Source: UBA2022 sp964621555
Lineage (GTDB): Bacteria > Patescibacteriota > Dojkabacteria > SC72
Length of the DNA stretch: 16,914 bases
Direction of reading: 5' to 3'
NCBI GenBank assembly: GCA_964621555.1
Contig: CAZUOO010000017.1
Coordinates: forward strand, 1 to 16,914
The notes below the pieces were generated by a model. The model was given only the letters and a program-made list of their open reading frames with translations, ran no database searches and was not told the origin of the DNA. Below, piece by piece: positions 14,937-16,914 of this stretch; position 1 is the first letter of the stretch; each line of letters starts with the position of its first letter. Position numbers and translations under genes: made by a program.

Positions 14937-14993
14937 CTTAACTCCTTGGAGTTAAGTTGAGAAAACCCACTTTTTTGGAGCAGAGCTCCAAAA
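14937..14993. repeat. Two adjacent perfect inverted repeats
   Basis: The first is cttaactcc-tt-ggagttaag (14937-14956), with 9-bp arms. The second is ttttggagc-aga-gctccaaaa (14973-14993), also with 9-bp arms. In the second the T-run precedes and the A-run follows the stem on both strands, the reverse of an intrinsic terminator. GGAG and CTCC also occur at 14883-14907, so alternative pairings exist. Part of the 187-bp spacer between convergent genes; nature unknown. Confidence 0.6.
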
Positions 14994-15005
14994 CCTCTCT
15001 TTCCA

Positions 15006-15812
15006 TTAGGACACCTTCACTTTCTCCATCCACTCATCATGCGTATACTCCTGTGCTCTATCCCACAATATATTGAAAATCTGTTTTTGCATTTTAGCCA
15101 ATTTCACATCCCGAATTTCAACCGCATACACATCTCCCTGATGCCAATTAAATATTGTAACTACATCATTATATATATCCATTTCGATTGATATATCAAG
15201 AATTTCAGGATCGATGTACCGAATAATATCGCCATCAAAAGGCAGTGGAGGAATATCGATTGCACTCTGTAAAAACTCCTTTGACCGTAGATCCTTAACA
15301 ATTAACCCTCTGAGCTGTGCTTCTTGGGACCATTTAATAAAGAACTTCTCCCCCACTATCTCCTGCAACATCCTATACGAATACACACACAAATCACCCT
15401 CTGCCTTCAACTCATTCCATAGCACCTGCTTAACCCCCTCTACCCCACGGTAGAACTTAACATTTGTAGGCATACTACTATCCCGCAAATCTCTAATACC
15501 ACTTAGGAAGCTAGGAAGATTTGAAGCCAGGAAAGAGGATCTAGAAAGGACTTCGTTTGCAAGACGTTCTAATACAGAAGGCTCGCACACCTGTAAATAC
15601 CTCTTATTATAGTCCAGCCTCTCTACAATCAACCCCTTTTCCACCATACTATCAACCAATCTATACAATCGTGTCCTTTCAATACCTGCATCTCTAGAGA
15701 GTTGAAGGATTGTCATCTCCCCTTTATTCAAAAGGGATGTATAGATAGCAACCTCATACTCAGAAAGCCCTAGGGTATTTAAATATTTGGTTACGGTATT
15801 AATATCAGACAT
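15006..15812 (-). CDS. TrmB-like winged-helix transcriptional regulator
   Basis: The N-terminal winged helix (about residues 5-75: LGLSEYEVAIYTSLLNKGEMT, then RDAGIERTRLYRLVDSMVEKGLI) matches the TrmB family of archaeal and bacterial regulators. A helical coiled-coil linker follows, then a C-terminal domain with VKFYRGVEGVKQVLWNEL, the typical start of the phospholipase-D-like effector domain. TrmB proteins often sense sugars; the ligand here is unknown. I chose the ATG at 15812 (268 residues). A TTG seven codons upstream lies inside the operator-like palindrome and is less likely. It is divergent from the PNPOx-like gene across 57 bp, so it probably controls itself and that gene. Confidence 0.88.
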   Translation of the reverse strand: MSDINTVTKYLNTLGLSEYEVAIYTSLLNKGEMTILQLSRDAGIERTRLYRLVDSMVEKGLIVERLDYNKRYLQVCEPSVLERLANEVLSRSSFLASNLPSFLSGIRDLRDSSMPTNVKFYRGVEGVKQVLWNELKAEGDLCVYSYRMLQEIVGEKFFIKWSQEAQLRGLIVKDLRSKEFLQSAIDIPPLPFDGDIIRYIDPEILDISIEMDIYNDVVTIFNWHQGDVYAVEIRDVKLAKMQKQIFNILWDRAQEYTHDEWMEKVKVS

Positions 15813-15814
15813 AG

Positions 15815-15833
15815 TTGTGCAAATTTTACACAA
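15815..15833. promoter_or_regulatory. Probable operator in the TrmB / PNPOx divergent spacer
   Basis: The sequence ttgtgcaaattttacacaa is a 19-bp near-palindrome: 8 of 9 arm positions pair around a single central base. It lies 2 bp upstream of the regulator's ATG, overlapping a TAAAAT -10-like hexamer on the minus strand. On the plus strand it covers a TTGTGC -35-like hexamer spaced 16 bp from TATAGA (15837-15842). A position like this suits a regulator that represses both genes. No binding data; inference from symmetry and place. Confidence 0.6.
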
Positions 15834-15869
15834 GTTTATAGAAAAGATAAAGGGAAGGATAATTTACAC

Positions 15870-16355
15870 ATGAGAAAAGAGGTAAGAGAGATACTACAAG
15901 AGAATATGTACATGACAATTGCCACTATAACTAGGGAAAATACACCCTGGATTACACCTGTATTCTTCGCATATGACAATAACCCAAACCTATACTGGTA
16001 CTCTCCCAAAGACTCCCTACACTCTAGAAATATAAAGGAGAATGAGGAGGTAGCAATAACCATCTTCAACTCAACCGCAACTGGAAATGATATTAAAGCA
16101 CTATATATAAAGGCTAAAGCTAAAGAACTAACAACTAGAGATGAAATAAAGGAAGGATTAATCCCATACGCCATGAAAATGGCACAGACCCAACAATTAA
16201 ATCCCAATAACATCCCTTCTTTTCTAAAAAAGATTCCTGATTTCAAAGGTAAATCTCCACTTAGAATGTATAAGGCAATACCATATGAGATATCCCTTCT
16301 AGCAGAAAGTACTATGTATGAAGATCTATATATAGATAGCAGAGATGTTATATAA
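15870..16355 (+). CDS. Pyridoxamine 5'-phosphate oxidase-like (FMN-binding split barrel) protein
   Basis: This 161-residue cytoplasmic protein has the split-barrel pattern. NMYMTIATITRENTPWITPVFFAYD is the paired first strands, LYWYSPKDSLHSRNIKENEEVAITIFN is the typical second motif, and IKALYIKAKAKEL follows. Family members bind FMN, F420 or haem. True PdxH residues for making PLP are not evident, so general flavin-dependent oxidoreductase or stress protein is safer. A good Shine-Dalgarno (GGGAAGGA) lies about 10 bp before the ATG. It is divergent from the TrmB-like regulator with an operator-like palindrome between them, so it is the regulator's most likely target. Confidence 0.85.
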   Translation: MRKEVREILQENMYMTIATITRENTPWITPVFFAYDNNPNLYWYSPKDSLHSRNIKENEEVAITIFNSTATGNDIKALYIKAKAKELTTRDEIKEGLIPYAMKMAQTQQLNPNNIPSFLKKIPDFKGKSPLRMYKAIPYEISLLAESTMYEDLYIDSRDVI

Positions 16356-16359
16356 CCCC

Positions 16360-16390
16360 TTGACACTCCCCCACCCCTAAATGGTACTTT
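16360..16390 (+). promoter_or_regulatory. Weak candidate promoter for the 60-aa gene
   Basis: A perfect TTGACA (16360-16365) is followed, after a long C-rich 19-bp spacer, by TGG-TACTTT (hexamer 16385-16390, with an extended -10 style TG). The -10 is poor and the spacing long, so this may be inactive or need an activator. Confidence 0.3.
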
Positions 16391-16442
16391 ACAAGTCATC
16401 TCTCCCCTAACAGGGATGAGAAATTCATAGAGGAGGTGAGGC

Positions 16443-16625
16443 ATGACCCCACCTACAGATTACCAAAAAGACCGGGAAGAAAAAACCCGGCAGATAAAAG
16501 AGAGGGATTATACTCCCCCTCCAAAATACTTTGAGGTCAGATTTGCCGATTTAATCGGCAGAATAATTGGAATAGGGGTAGGAGGATATATCCTCCTTTG
16601 GTTACAAGCCATCTTCGGCTCGTAA
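16443..16625 (+). CDS. Small single-pass membrane protein, 60 aa
   Basis: The first 35 residues are highly charged and Pro-rich (TDYQKDREEKTRQIKERDYTPPPKY), and residues about 38-57 form one hydrophobic Gly-rich helix (IGRIIGIGVGGYILLWLQAI). The ATG is preceded by AGGAGGTGA with 6 bp from AGGAGG to ATG, the best ribosome site in the window, which strongly supports a real gene despite its size. I recognise no family. The coding sequence holds two inverted repeats, including an 18-bp perfect palindrome. Its CCTCCT half is complementary to the gene's own ribosome site. It lies 87 bp after the PNPOx gene and may share its transcript. Confidence 0.7.
   Translation: MTPPTDYQKDREEKTRQIKERDYTPPPKYFEVRFADLIGRIIGIGVGGYILLWLQAIFGS
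16544..16560 (+). repeat. Inverted repeat inside the 60-aa gene
   Basis: Perfect 7-bp arms tgccgat and atcggca with a 3-base centre (tta), inside codons of the small membrane protein, 20 bp before a second palindrome. Confidence 0.5.
16580..16597 (+). repeat. 18-bp perfect palindrome inside the 60-aa gene
   Basis: The sequence aggaggatatatcctcct is fully self-complementary. It contains a Shine-Dalgarno-like AGGAGG and, in its second half, the anti-Shine-Dalgarno word CCTCCT. It encodes the Val-Gly-Gly-Tyr-Ile-Leu-Leu part of the membrane helix. Confidence 0.6.
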
Positions 16626-16643
16626 CCCCCTTTTCCACCTCAA

Positions 16644-16687
16644 ACTACTGTCCTTGAAAAGGATTTCATATCATCAAGGACAGTAGT
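16644..16687. repeat. Long inverted repeat with 14-bp perfect arms
   Basis: actactgtccttga (16644-16657) and tcaaggacagtagt (16674-16687) are exact complements around a 16-base centre. It sits between the 60-aa gene and the tRNA promoter. The downstream side is agaaagc, not a T tract, so it is not a standard intrinsic terminator on the plus strand. It could still end or protect the upstream transcript, or be a small palindromic repeat element. Confidence 0.7.
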
Positions 16688-16730
16688 AGAAAGCTATAAA
16701 GATAGCAATCTAGATTTGACTAACAACTAT

Positions 16731-16739
16731 TGATATAAT
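16731..16739 (+). promoter_or_regulatory. Extended -10 promoter of the tRNA pair
   Basis: TGATATAAT: a perfect TATAAT (16734-16739) with the TGn extension, about 14 bp before the first base of tRNA-Thr. TTGACT at 16716-16721 is too close (12 bp) to serve as its -35. Confidence 0.6.
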
Positions 16740-16753
16740 ATCCTTACAAGCAT

Positions 16754-16830
16754 GCCGAAGTAGCTCAGTTGGTCAGAGCAGCTGTTTTGTAAACAGCAGG
16801 TCGAGAGTTCGAGTCTCTCCTTCGGCTCCA
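16754..16830 (+). tRNA. tRNA-Thr (anticodon UGU)
   Basis: A complete cloverleaf of 77 nt including encoded CCA. The acceptor arms are GCCGAAG and CTTCGGC with discriminator T. The D arm is GCTC/GAGC, the anticodon stem GCTGT/ACAGC has loop TTTGTAA (anticodon TGT), and the T arm is GAGAG-TTCGAGT-CTCTC. It reads ACA codons and, by wobble, perhaps others of the Thr box. The 3' CCA is encoded in the DNA. Confidence 0.96.
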
Positions 16831-16834
16831 GTAA

Positions 16835-16914
16835 GCAGGGGTGGTAGAGCGGTCAAATACATCAGACTGTAAATCTGACGCCTTCGGGCTTCACAGGTTC
16901 AAATCCTGTCCCCT
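16835..16914 (+). tRNA. tRNA-Tyr (anticodon GUA), 3' end cut by window edge
   Basis: The acceptor 5' arm is GCAGGGG. The anticodon stem TCAGA/TCTGA has loop CTGTAAA (anticodon GTA). A long variable arm (GCCTTCGGGC) follows, as expected for a class II bacterial tRNA-Tyr. The T arm is ACAGG-TTCAAAT-CCTGT, and only CCCCT of the 3' acceptor arm is present. It begins 4 bp after tRNA-Thr, so the two are surely one transcript. Confidence 0.93.

Noticed and set aside
14973..14993. Intrinsic terminator at the ttttggagc/gctccaaaa hairpin
   Set aside because: On both strands the T-run comes before the stem and an A-run after it, the opposite of what terminators need.
15836..16444. Long minus-strand frame opposite the PNPOx gene
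   Set aside because: The plus frame has clear FMN split-barrel motifs, a ribosome site and a promoter-operator region. The minus frame is a hydrophobic shadow.
978..16625. Alternative genetic code with TGA as Gly
   Set aside because: All conserved genes read full length under the standard code, and I saw no in-frame TGA at conserved Gly positions. Only the absence of TGA stops remains, and it is reported separately.
16716..16739. TTGACT-TATAAT as a paired -35/-10 for the tRNA genes
   Set aside because: The spacer is 12 bp, too short for one polymerase contact. The extended -10 alone is a better explanation.
1..16914. CRISPR arrays, insertion sequences, prophage or defence genes
   Set aside because: No regularly spaced repeats, transposase or integrase motifs, or known defence domains were found on either strand.

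Overview
The window is about 16.9 kb of AT-rich bacterial DNA. It most resembles a genome-reduced lineage such as the Candidate Phyla Radiation (Patescibacteria); Dojkabacteria, Katanobacteria or Microgenomates are guesses only. Three things point that way. Conserved housekeeping clusters are present but stripped: pyrH is missing between tsf and frr, uppS-cdsA-dxr between frr and rseP, and rodA after the PBP2 gene. There is a TrmB-type regulator next to a PNPOx-like protein. Membrane-anchored Cys-rich proteins of no recognised family lie at the left edge. No phage, transposon or CRISPR signal is visible.

From about 14.0 kb leftward to position 1 everything reads on the minus strand. In transcription order it starts with rpmB (L28) and the cell-shape operon mreB-mreC-mreD-PBP2, whose last three genes overlap by one base at each junction. 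A DNA-processing block follows (dprA, topA, radC), then a HAD phosphatase. Next comes the translation cluster rpsB-tsf-frr running into rseP, then a single-pass 195-residue protein and a Cys-rich secreted or surface protein that continues past the left edge. A run of exactly 100 N at 8493-8592 hides the 3' end of dprA and the 5' end of topA. It creates a false continuous reading frame, and the two should be read as separate partial genes.

Right of 14.2 kb the layout changes. A small PDZ-less M50 (site-2-type) protease on the plus strand is divergent from rpmB. It converges on a TrmB-like regulator across a 187-bp spacer packed with perfect inverted repeats. The regulator is divergent from a PNPOx-like flavin-fold gene, and a 19-bp near-palindrome in the shared spacer is a probable operator. 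A 60-residue membrane protein with the best Shine-Dalgarno sequence in the window follows, then a 14-bp-arm inverted repeat and tandem tRNA-Thr(UGU) and tRNA-Tyr(GUA) genes, the latter cut by the right edge.

The most notable signals are these: a 32-bp element (28/32 identical) placed just upstream of both dprA and radC; an EF-Ts with a duplicated N-terminal UBA-like domain; no TGA stop among 17 gene ends; few Shine-Dalgarno sequences except at rpsB, the PNPOx gene and the 60-residue gene; and several unexplained inverted-repeat structures near the right end.
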